5,291 nt of DNA from an uncultured Holophagales bacterium. GTDB lineage: Bacteria; Acidobacteriota; Thermoanaerobaculia; UBA5066. Each line of letters begins with the position of its first letter. The stretch's first letter is position 1. Under the pieces are notes generated by a model. The model had not been told where the DNA came from. It did not search any database and saw only the letters and a program-made list of their open reading frames with translations. Below are positions 1 to 5,291 of this stretch, in pieces. Both the position numbers and the translations under genes were made by a program. Where the stretch lies: positions 1 through 5,291 of the forward strand of contig CALMDF010000321.1 in assembly GCA_937864895.1 (NCBI GenBank), read 5' to 3'.

Positions 1-1112
1 TCGTCCGCGCCTTTGCGCGGGAGGAGACCGAGGCGAAGAGGTTCGACGCGAAGAACCGCGAGTTCCGCCGGAGGAACCTCGGCCTGGCCCGGCTCAACGC
101 CCTCTACTTCCCGATGCTCCAGGCGCTCGTCGGCGTCGGCTTCACGGCGGTCCTCTGGGTGGGCGGCCGTCAGATCCTCGCGGGCGACCTGACCGTGCCA
201 CGGTACGTGGAGTTCAACCTCTACCTCATGGAGCTCGTCTGGCCCGCGATCGCCCTCGGCTGGGTCGTGAACCTCTGGCAGCGCGGGTCGGCCTCCTGGA
301 ACCGGATGGCCGAGCTCTGGGCCGCCGAGCCGCTCGCCGGGGAGAGCGGAGAGGGCCCGCTGCCGGAGGGCCCTGTCGTCGCGACAAATCTGACCTTCGC
401 GTACGACGACGGGCCCCCGGTCCTGCGCGACGTCTCGCTTCACGTCGAGCCGGGGACGACGGTCGCCCTCGTCGGGAGGACGGGCTCGGGGAAGTCGACC
501 CTTCTCAACCTCCTCCTTCGCCTCGAGGAGCCCCCGTTCGGGTCGATCCGTCTCGGGGACCGGGACCTCCGGGAAATCCCGCTCCCGCTCCTCCGCCGCA
601 CCCTCGTCGCCGTGCCGCAGGAGACCTTCCTCTTCTCCGACACGCTCGCGGCCAACATCGCCATCGGCCGCCCGGGCGCGACCCGCGAGGAGGTCGAGCG
701 GGCCGCGCGGGAGGCGGGCCTCGGCCCCGATCTCGCGACGTTCCCGAAGGGCCTCGAGACGATCGTCGGCGAGCGGGGGATCACCCTGTCGGGCGGGCAG
801 AAGCAGCGGACCGCGCTCGCGCGCGCCCTCCTGGCCGACGCGCCGGTCCTGGTCCTGGACGACGCCTTCTCCTCGGTCGACACCGAGACGGAGGCCCGGA
901 TCCTCGAGGCCGTGAGGGCCAGGGCGGGAACGCGGACCGTCTTCCTCGTCTCCCACCGGCTCTCGACGATCCAGCACGCCGACGTCGTCGTCGTCCTCGA
1001 GCGCGGGCGCGTCGCGGAGACGGGGACCCACGAGGAGCTCCTCCGGGCCGGCGGGCTCTACGCCGAGCTGGCCGAACGCCAGCGCCTCTCCGAGGAAGTG
1101 GAGGCCGCGTAG
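1..1112 (+). CDS. ABC exporter half-transporter, MdlA-like subunit (5' truncated)
   Basis: C-terminal 369 residues of a fused membrane/ATPase (type IV) ABC exporter subunit. The gene is open from the window edge, with its first full codon at base 3, so the true start lies upstream. Residues 1-37 (VRAFAREETEAKRF...) are the cytoplasmic extension typical of these exporters. Two membrane helices follow (about residues 33-60 and 70-92), then the ATPase domain from about residue 125: A-loop Tyr134, Walker A GRTGSGKST 158-166, Q-loop Gln206, signature LSGGQ 262-266, Walker B VLVLDD 282-287, D-loop SSVD 290-293 and switch His318. The second acidic residue of Walker B is Asp287, not the usual catalytic Glu. 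MdlA and TM287 have the same change, which marks the degenerate-site subunit of a heterodimer. The partner gene begins 2 bases downstream. The transported substrate cannot be read from the sequence (lipids, drugs or peptides are all possible). The family call is very secure; the MdlA-like role is a strong inference. Confidence 0.96.
   Translation, partial: VRAFAREETEAKRFDAKNREFRRRNLGLARLNALYFPMLQALVGVGFTAVLWVGGRQILAGDLTVPRYVEFNLYLMELVWPAIALGWVVNLWQRGSASWNRMAELWAAEPLAGESGEGPLPEGPVVATNLTFAYDDGPPVLRDVSLHVEPGTTVALVGRTGSGKSTLLNLLLRLEEPPFGSIRLGDRDLREIPLPLLRRTLVAVPQETFLFSDTLAANIAIGRPGATREEVERAAREAGLGPDLATFPKGLETIVGERGITLSGGQKQRTALARALLADAPVLVLDDAFSSVDTETEARILEAVRARAGTRTVFLVSHRLSTIQHADVVVVLERGRVAETGTHEELLRAGGLYAELAERQRLSEEVEAA
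1100..1104 (+). promoter_or_regulatory. Shine-Dalgarno site for the second ABC gene
   Basis: GGAGG lies inside the last codons of the first ABC gene, 10 bases before the GTG at 1115. It supports that GTG as the start and implies coupled translation of the two subunits from one message. Confidence 0.6.
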
Positions 1113-1114
1113 CC

Positions 1115-2971
1115 GTGGCCGACCACGTTCCCGAGGACGAAGCACAGGGGCGGGGCTTCGACCGGGGCCTGCTCCGGCGCCTCTTCTCCCTCGCCCTCCC
1201 CTACCGTGGCTACGCCGGCGGCGCCCTCGTCGTCCTCTTCCTCGAGTCGATCGCGCAGCTCGCGGGGCCCCTCCTTACCGGGGCCGCCATCGACCTCGTC
1301 TTCACGCCGAAGGCCGGTCCGGCCGAAGGCGGGGCGGCCTTCGTCTCGCGTGTCCTGTCGAGCCTCGGGCTCGAGCCGCGCGGTCCCGCCGCGCTGGACG
1401 CGATCGCGGGCCTCTACCTCCTCTCCGTCCTCGCGACCTTCGGCCTCATGTTCCTGATGGTCGAGTGGACCTCGCGGATGGGGCAGGGGGTGATGTTCGA
1501 CCTTCGAACCCGGATCTTCGGGCACCTCCAGCGGGCCGACATCGCCGTCTACGACCGGACGCCCGTCGGCCGCCTCATGACGCGACTGACGACCGACGTG
1601 GACGCCCTGAACGAGCTCTTCACCTCGGGGTTCGTCTCGCTGCTCGGCGACCTCGCCGTCCTCTTCGGCATCGTGGCGATCCTCTACGCCCTCGACCCGA
1701 CGCTCGCGACGATCACGCTCGGGGTCCTGATCCCAATGGCCCTCGTGACGAACTGGTTCCGGAAGGGGGCGCGCGACACCTACCGCCGGGTGCGCGTGAG
1801 GATCGCCCGCGTGAACTCCTTCCTGCAGGAGCACCTCTCGGGGATCGCCGTCGTCCAGCTCTTCCGGCGGGAGGAGGCCTCTCGAGGCGCCTTCCGGACG
1901 GTCAACGACGACCACCGCGTCGCGAACCTCGAGTCGATCTTCTACTACTCGGTCTTCTACCCCGCCCTCGATTTCCTCTCTGCGGTCGGGATGGCGGCGA
2001 TCCTCTGGTGGGGGGGCGGCGAGGTGATCCGGGGCTCGATGACGATCGGCGCCGTCGTCACGTTCCTTCAGTACTCGAAGCGCTTCTACCGGCCGCTGAT
2101 GGATCTGTCCGAGAAGTACAACATCCTGCAGGCCGCCATGGCCTCGTCGGAGCGGATCTTCCAGCTCCTCGACGATCCTCCGGCCATCGCCGCGCCCCCG
2201 TCTCCCGCTCCGGTTCCGCGCCCGCTCCGCGGCGAGATCGCCTTCGACGGCGTCCGGTTCGCCTACAAGCCCGGAGAGGAGGTCCTGAAGGGAGTCTCCT
2301 TCCACGCCCGGCCGGGGGAGACGATCGCCCTCGTCGGGGCGACGGGATCGGGAAAGTCGACGATCGTCAACCTCCTCCTCCGCTTCTACGACGTCACCGC
2401 GGGCTCGGTGAAGGTCGACGGCGCAGACGTGCGGGGCTTCGACCCCTCCTCCTTCCGGGACGGGTTCGGCATCGTCCTGCAGGACACGTTCCTCTTCACC
2501 GGCACGATCGCCGAGAACGTCGCCTTCTTCGACCCCGCGATGCCCCGGGAGACCGTCGAGCGGGCCTGCCGGGACGTCGGTCTCGGCCCGCTCCTCGAGC
2601 GCCTCCCCGAAGGCCTCGATACGAAGCTCACGGAACGGGGCGGCGGCCTGTCGGTCGGCGAGAAGCAGCTCGTCTCCTTCGCCCGCGCCCTCGCTCGCGA
2701 CCCGCGGATCCTCATCCTCGACGAGGCGACCTCGAGCGTCGACCCGGAGACCGAGGCGGTCATCGAGCGCGCGGTCGACCGGCTCCTCTCGGGACGCACT
2801 TCCGTCGTCGTCGCCCACCGTCTCTCGACGATCGTCAGGGCCGACCGGATCCTCGTCCTCTCGCACGGGGAGGTCCGGGAATCGGGGACCCACGCCGAGC
2901 TCCTCGCGAAGGGCGGCCTCTACGCCCGCCTCTACGCCCTCCAGCTGAAGGATCGCGAGGCGGCGGCGTAG
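1115..2971 (+). CDS. ABC exporter half-transporter, MdlB-like subunit
   Basis: Complete 618-residue type IV ABC exporter subunit, a normal length for the family. It starts at GTG, 2 bases after the upstream ABC gene stops. Hydrophobic membrane helices lie near residues 33-57, 97-118, 172-192, 195-213, 276-298 and 307-325. A Pro/Ala-rich linker (about 355-371) leads into the ATPase domain: A-loop Tyr384, Walker A GATGSGKST 408-416, Q-loop Gln456, signature LSVGE 512-516, Walker B ILILDE 532-537 with catalytic Glu537, D-loop SSVD 540-543 and switch His568. The signature departs from LSGGQ in two places while the catalytic Glu is kept, exactly opposite to the upstream subunit. The two should pair as a heterodimer in the inner membrane, with the consensus ATP site formed by this subunit's Walker motifs and the upstream subunit's LSGGQ. 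E. coli MdlB also has an LSVG-type signature. The substrate is unknown. Confidence 0.97.
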   Translation: MADHVPEDEAQGRGFDRGLLRRLFSLALPYRGYAGGALVVLFLESIAQLAGPLLTGAAIDLVFTPKAGPAEGGAAFVSRVLSSLGLEPRGPAALDAIAGLYLLSVLATFGLMFLMVEWTSRMGQGVMFDLRTRIFGHLQRADIAVYDRTPVGRLMTRLTTDVDALNELFTSGFVSLLGDLAVLFGIVAILYALDPTLATITLGVLIPMALVTNWFRKGARDTYRRVRVRIARVNSFLQEHLSGIAVVQLFRREEASRGAFRTVNDDHRVANLESIFYYSVFYPALDFLSAVGMAAILWWGGGEVIRGSMTIGAVVTFLQYSKRFYRPLMDLSEKYNILQAAMASSERIFQLLDDPPAIAAPPSPAPVPRPLRGEIAFDGVRFAYKPGEEVLKGVSFHARPGETIALVGATGSGKSTIVNLLLRFYDVTAGSVKVDGADVRGFDPSSFRDGFGIVLQDTFLFTGTIAENVAFFDPAMPRETVERACRDVGLGPLLERLPEGLDTKLTERGGGLSVGEKQLVSFARALARDPRILILDEATSSVDPETEAVIERAVDRLLSGRTSVVVAHRLSTIVRADRILVLSHGEVRESGTHAELLAKGGLYARLYALQLKDREAAA

Positions 2972-3000
2972 GCCTTTCCCAGGCGGAGAAGGGGGCTTCC

Positions 3001-3456
3001 TTGATCCAGGTCTACGTCGACGCCGACGCCTGCCCCGTGAAGGAAGAGGTCTTTCGCGTGGCGGCGCGCTACGGGCTCAGGGTGTTCGTCGTCTCGAACG
3101 GGAGGATCCGCGTTCCCGCCGACCCCCTCGTCGAGATGGTCGTCGTGACCGGGCGCTTCGACGCTGCGGACGACTGGATCGTCGAGCGGGTGACCCAGAC
3201 CGACGTCGCCGTCACCTCGGACATTCCGCTGGCCGCGCGCTGCCTCGAGCGGGGCGCGCGGGTGCTGGACCCGAAGGGAAGGGTCTACTCGGCGGAATCC
3301 ATCGGCGACGCCCTGGCCAACCGGGAGCTGATGGCCTTCCTCCGTGACTCCGGCGCGGTCACGGGCGGTCCGGCCCCCTTCGAGCCCCGGGACCGTTCCC
3401 GCTTCCTGCAGAAGCTGGACGACCTCGTCCAGGCCATCCTCAGGGCGAAGCGCTGA
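3001..3456 (+). CDS. yaiI: YaiI/YqxD family protein (UPF0178, DUF188)
   Basis: Complete 151-residue protein, the usual length for this widespread but functionally uncharacterised family, which has been related to PIN-like nuclease folds. Conserved blocks are present in the family order: DADACPVK at residues 7-14, SNG 32-34, an acidic FDAADDWI block 53-60, TSDIPLA 72-78, DPKGRVY 90-96, TGGP 121-124 and DRSRF 131-135. The clustered acids (Asp7, Asp9, Asp57, Asp58, Asp74) could form a metal site, but nuclease activity is only an inference from fold. The start is TTG at 3001: the protein must begin just before the VYVDADACP strand, there is no nearby in-frame ATG or GTG, and purine-rich sequence (GGAG 2985-2988, AAGGGGG 2989-2995) lies just upstream. 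It follows the ABC gene by 29 bases and may be read on the same transcript, with no obvious functional tie. The reading frame is open far upstream inside the ABC gene, but that part is not protein-like. Confidence 0.94.
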   Translation: MIQVYVDADACPVKEEVFRVAARYGLRVFVVSNGRIRVPADPLVEMVVVTGRFDAADDWIVERVTQTDVAVTSDIPLAARCLERGARVLDPKGRVYSAESIGDALANRELMAFLRDSGAVTGGPAPFEPRDRSRFLQKLDDLVQAILRAKR

Positions 3457-3557
3457 CGCGGTCCGCCGCAGCGGAGGGACGGGACTCGGCGTCGCAGGAC
3501 CCCGGATCGTCCTCCGTCGGAGACGCGGGACAGCGCACGAACCTTGCATGTCCGCCC

Positions 3558-3565
3558 GGGGAGGA
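3558..3565 (+). promoter_or_regulatory. Strong Shine-Dalgarno site that decides the start of the VWA-like gene
   Basis: GGGGAGGA (GGAGG core 3560-3564) ends 5-6 bases before the TTG at 3571. The alternative in-frame TTG at 3544 lies upstream of this site and has no comparable ribosome-binding sequence of its own, so 3571 is the preferred start. Confidence 0.6.
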
Positions 3566-3570
3566 CGGCC

Positions 3571-4899
3571 TTGATCGCCTTCGTCACGCTCTTCCTCGGC
3601 CTCGTCTACGGCCCCGTTCTCGTGGAGCTCTCCGCCGCTCCGGCCGTGTCGCACATCGAGCTCTTCGTGGACGGGAACTTCGTCGCCGAGGTGCGTTCCC
3701 CGTGGGTGACCCGGATCGACCTCGGGCCGGAGATCGTGCCGCGCGAGCTCGTCGCCGTTGCGAGAGATGGTTCCGGCAGCCAGGTCGGCGAGGCCCGCCA
3801 GTGGATCAACCGTCCCCGACCCGGAGCGGAGGCGGGGTTCGTGATCGAACGGAGCGCGCGAGGCCCCGGGCGGACGGCCCGGCTCCACTGGCGCTGCCTG
3901 ACGGGGGCGCAGCCGGTCTCGCTGCGCGTCTCTTTCGACGGCCAGCCGCTCGAGGTGACGGACCCGGCCCGGATTCCCCTTCCCTCCTACTCCTCGGGAA
4001 CGACACACATCCTCCTCGCCGAGATCGACTTCGCGGACGGCCTCTCCGCGACGGCTGTCGCGAGCCTCGGAGGGGAGCAGCAGGAAGAGGCGCTCCGGGA
4101 GCTGACGGGACTGCCGATCCGCCTCGAGGCGAAGGCGCGTCTCCCGAAGGGCGAACGGCTCGACGGATGGTTCGCGTCGGCGGGACGGACGCTCACGACC
4201 GCAGCGGTCGAGGAAGGACCCGCGGAGGTCGTCTTCGTCGTCGCGGGGAACGCCGTGAACGACCTCCGCGCGCTCACCTCGGAGCTTCGGCTGCCCGGGG
4301 CCCGCACGCTCGCGGGGACGATCGGCTTCTCGAAGGAGACGGGCTACCGCTTCGTCCGGACCGTCCCCAGTACCGTGGAGGACTCGAGAGAGACCGTGCG
4401 GCTCTTCCCGATGTCGAGGGTTGTTACCGCCGCCGACGGCTCGTTCCTGCGAATCGCGGGGGCCCTCGACCTGGCCGAGGTGTACGGCGCTCGTCGTCTC
4501 GCCGAAGCCGTCGCGGTCGCCGGGCTCTCCGCGGCGGGGCTGGAGCGCCGCAGGGCCGTCGTCCTCCTCCTCGGCTCCGGCGCGGTGGAGGAAGGGTCGA
4601 TCGACGCGGCCCGCGCCCGACGTTACCTCTCCCGGCTCCGGGTCCCGCTCTTCGTCTGGTCGATCGGCCGCGAGGCGGAAGGGCCGGACTCCGGGCTCCC
4701 CGCCGCCGGGGTCCCGGGCGACGCCCGGCCGGACTGGCCCGAGGCGGTCCCCGTTTCGGATGTCTTCAGGTTCTCCGAGGCGGTCCAGGCGCTGAAGAAG
4801 GGTCTCGCTGCCCAGCGGATCGTCTGGGTGGAAGGCCGCCTCAACCCGGCCTCGATCGAGCTGACCCCGGCCGCCACGGGAGTGGCCCTGGTTCGCTGA
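3571..4899 (+). CDS. Putative exported protein with Ig-like modules and a degenerate VWA-like domain
   Basis: A 442-residue protein if started at TTG 3571. A hydrophobic N-terminus (residues 1-24, MIAFVTLFLGLVYG then an Ala-rich stretch) suggests a signal peptide or membrane anchor. Residues about 26-85 look like an Ig-like module (ELFVDGNFVAEV, RIDLGP, ELVAVARD). A second beta-rich module spans about 88-168 (LRVSFDGQPL, HILLAEIDFADG). Residues about 217-366 have the pattern of a VWA fold: strand AEVVFVV, a long middle region, RRAVVLLLGSG, then a helix and LRVPLFVWSIG. The expected metal-binding DxSxS is replaced by AGNAV (225-229), and the later acidic loop reads GSGAVEEGS, so metal-dependent adhesion is unlikely. 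A short C-terminal part ends QRIVWVEGRLNPASIELTP. The architecture resembles VWA-related proteins I associate with Acidobacteriota, but this rests on recall rather than a search. The biological role is unknown. An in-frame TTG at 3544 would add nine residues including two Arg, giving a more classical signal peptide. Confidence 0.8.
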   Translation: MIAFVTLFLGLVYGPVLVELSAAPAVSHIELFVDGNFVAEVRSPWVTRIDLGPEIVPRELVAVARDGSGSQVGEARQWINRPRPGAEAGFVIERSARGPGRTARLHWRCLTGAQPVSLRVSFDGQPLEVTDPARIPLPSYSSGTTHILLAEIDFADGLSATAVASLGGEQQEEALRELTGLPIRLEAKARLPKGERLDGWFASAGRTLTTAAVEEGPAEVVFVVAGNAVNDLRALTSELRLPGARTLAGTIGFSKETGYRFVRTVPSTVEDSRETVRLFPMSRVVTAADGSFLRIAGALDLAEVYGARRLAEAVAVAGLSAAGLERRRAVVLLLGSGAVEEGSIDAARARRYLSRLRVPLFVWSIGREAEGPDSGLPAAGVPGDARPDWPEAVPVSDVFRFSEAVQALKKGLAAQRIVWVEGRLNPASIELTPAATGVALVR

Positions 4900-4938
4900 G
4901 GGCTCCCGGCCGCCCGGGGGTCGCCCGGGGCCGAGCCC
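4900..4938 (+). terminator. GC-rich hairpin after the VWA-like gene, possible terminator
   Basis: Right after the TGA stop, GGGCTC (4900-4905) can pair with GAGCCC (4933-4938). Inside it, CCCGGG (4913-4918) can pair with CCCGGG (4924-4929) across the 5-base loop GGTCG, with an unequal internal loop between the stems. No T-run follows, so it is not a classical intrinsic terminator. The next 30 or so bases are strongly C-rich and C exceeds G, which would suit a Rho-dependent end. Its position between a stop codon and a new promoter supports the idea, but such GC-rich DNA forms hairpins easily by chance. Confidence 0.35.
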
Positions 4939-4982
4939 CGCCTCGCCCGCCCGGCCGTCGCCCCCCTCGGCGGACCCGAGGC

Positions 4983-5011
4983 TTGACCCCGCTGCCGCAT
5001 CGCAATAGAAC
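4983..5011 (+). promoter_or_regulatory. Sigma-70-like promoter for the bacilliredoxin gene
   Basis: TTGACC (4983-4988, five of six consensus bases) is followed after exactly 17 bases by TAGAAC (5006-5011, four of six consensus bases). The -10 side (GCAATAGAAC) is one of the few A/T-richer patches in the window. A transcript start near 5017-5019 would leave a short leader with the GGAGGG ribosome site before ATG 5048. Placement in the gap between two genes fits a separate transcription unit. Confidence 0.55.
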
Positions 5012-5037
5012 CTCGCCGCGGGGCCTCCCGGCCTCGC

Positions 5038-5043
5038 GGAGGG
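5038..5043 (+). promoter_or_regulatory. Shine-Dalgarno site for the bacilliredoxin gene
   Basis: GGAGGG ends 4 bases before the ATG at 5048. It supports that ATG as the start of the ytxJ-like gene. Confidence 0.6.
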
Positions 5044-5047
5044 CGAC

Positions 5048-5291
5048 ATGGACCCGGTGAAGGACGCAGGCGAGCTCGAAAGAGCCTTCGGGGAGCCGTG
5101 GGCTCTGGTCTTCAAGCACTCGACCCGCTGCCCCGTCAGCTCGATGGCGTGGCGGGAGGTGGCCGCGTTCCGGAAGGCGCACCCCGAGGCGATCGTCCAC
5201 GTCGTGCACGTCGTGGAGCAGCGTGCCCTGTCGAACGCTCTCGCGGCCCGGACCGGCGTGAGGCACGAGTCGCCCCAGGCGATCCTCCTCG
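5048..5291 (+). CDS. ytxJ: Bacillithiol-system redox protein YtxJ/BrxC (monothiol bacilliredoxin), 3' truncated
   Basis: The first 81 residues of a small thioredoxin-fold protein; family members are about 105-115 residues, so roughly a quarter is beyond the window. Hallmarks seen in order are LVFKHSTRCPVS (residues 20-31) with a single active-site Cys28, the strand and helix region VHVVHVVEQRALSNALA (50-66), and GVRHESPQAILL (70-81), where Pro76 is the likely cis-proline of the thioredoxin fold. The family is linked to bacillithiol, a low-molecular-weight thiol, and is thought to reduce or exchange mixed disulfides between bacillithiol and cytoplasmic proteins after oxidative stress. The ATG has a good ribosome site (GGAGGG, 4 bases before) and a sigma-70-like promoter upstream, so it probably begins its own transcript. 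No bacillithiol synthesis gene is visible in this window. The family assignment is secure. A bacillithiol-based thiol system in this organism is inferred. Confidence 0.93.
   Translation, partial: MDPVKDAGELERAFGEPWALVFKHSTRCPVSSMAWREVAAFRKAHPEAIVHVVHVVEQRALSNALAARTGVRHESPQAILL

Noticed and set aside
397..2900. Long repeated segments between the two ABC genes as a possible DNA repeat
   Set aside because: The similarity is confined to shared ATPase motifs (Walker A, Walker B, the switch region). It reflects paralogy of the two subunits rather than a recent duplication.
1465..3000. A long open frame running into the YaiI-like gene, suggesting a fusion protein
   Set aside because: The upstream part overlaps the ABC gene in another frame and reads as low-complexity Arg/Pro/Gly-rich sequence. 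The real protein begins at the family's normal N-terminus at 3001.
3462..3475. Small hairpin TCCGC-CGCA-GCGGA just after the YaiI-like gene as a terminator
   Set aside because: It has only a 5-base stem and no T-run. Such short pairings are common in this base composition. I saw no convincing promoter in the rest of the 3457-3570 gap either.
3548..3574. An 8-codon ATG mini-frame whose TGA overlaps the TTG start of the VWA-like gene (TTGA), like a coupled leader peptide
   Set aside because: It has no ribosome site before its ATG and its peptide has no recognisable feature. The overlap is easily explained by chance, since the strong ribosome site already accounts for initiation at 3571.
3702..5060. 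A 452-codon + strand frame overlapping the VWA-like gene
   Set aside because: It is an out-of-frame shadow full of Arg, Pro and Gly. The frame at 3571-4899 has the normal residue mix and the strand patterns of a folded protein.
2932..5115. A 727-codon open frame on the - strand across several genes, and another of 611 codons at 1058-2893
   Set aside because: Both lie opposite clear + strand genes. They are rich in Arg, Gly, Asp, Glu and Pro with no recognisable motifs, as expected for antisense frames in very GC-rich DNA.

Overview
The window is very GC-rich DNA in which all five genes lie on the + strand and are packed closely. No stretch longer than about 150 bases lacks a gene. The organism is probably a member of the Acidobacteriota or a similar deep-branching, high-GC Gram-negative lineage. 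This is an inference from three things: strong G/C preference at third codon positions, a secreted-type protein with Ig-like and von Willebrand-like parts of a kind I associate with Acidobacteriota (Thermoanaerobaculia-like genomes), and a bacillithiol-linked redox protein. It is not a proven assignment.

Layout. (1) Bases 1-1112: the 3' part of an ABC exporter half-transporter gene, already open at the window edge. (2) Bases 1115-2971: a second, complete ABC exporter half-transporter, starting 2 bases after the first one stops. (3) Bases 3001-3456: a complete YaiI/YqxD-family (UPF0178, DUF188) protein, started by TTG. (4) Bases 3571-4899: a probable exported protein with N-terminal Ig-like modules and a degenerate von Willebrand factor A (VWA)-like domain, best started at a second TTG. 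(5) Bases 5048-5291: the 5' part of a YtxJ/BrxC-type monothiol bacilliredoxin, cut by the window edge. It is preceded by a good sigma-70-like promoter and a GC-rich hairpin that may end the upstream transcript.

How the genes work together. The two ABC genes almost certainly encode one heterodimeric exporter. The first keeps a canonical LSGGQ signature but has Asp where the catalytic Glu of Walker B should be. The second has the catalytic Glu but a degenerate LSVGE signature. These defects are complementary, so the dimer would have one consensus and one degenerate ATP site, as in MdlAB- and TM287/288-type exporters. The YaiI-like gene follows after 29 bases and may be cotranscribed, with no evident functional link. 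The VWA-like gene and the bacilliredoxin look like separate functions, and the bacilliredoxin probably has its own promoter.

I see no CRISPR array, mobile element, tRNA or rRNA, and no clear case for a wholly new system. The items most worth a second look are the metal-site-less VWA-like protein with its ambiguous start, and the asymmetric ABC pair.
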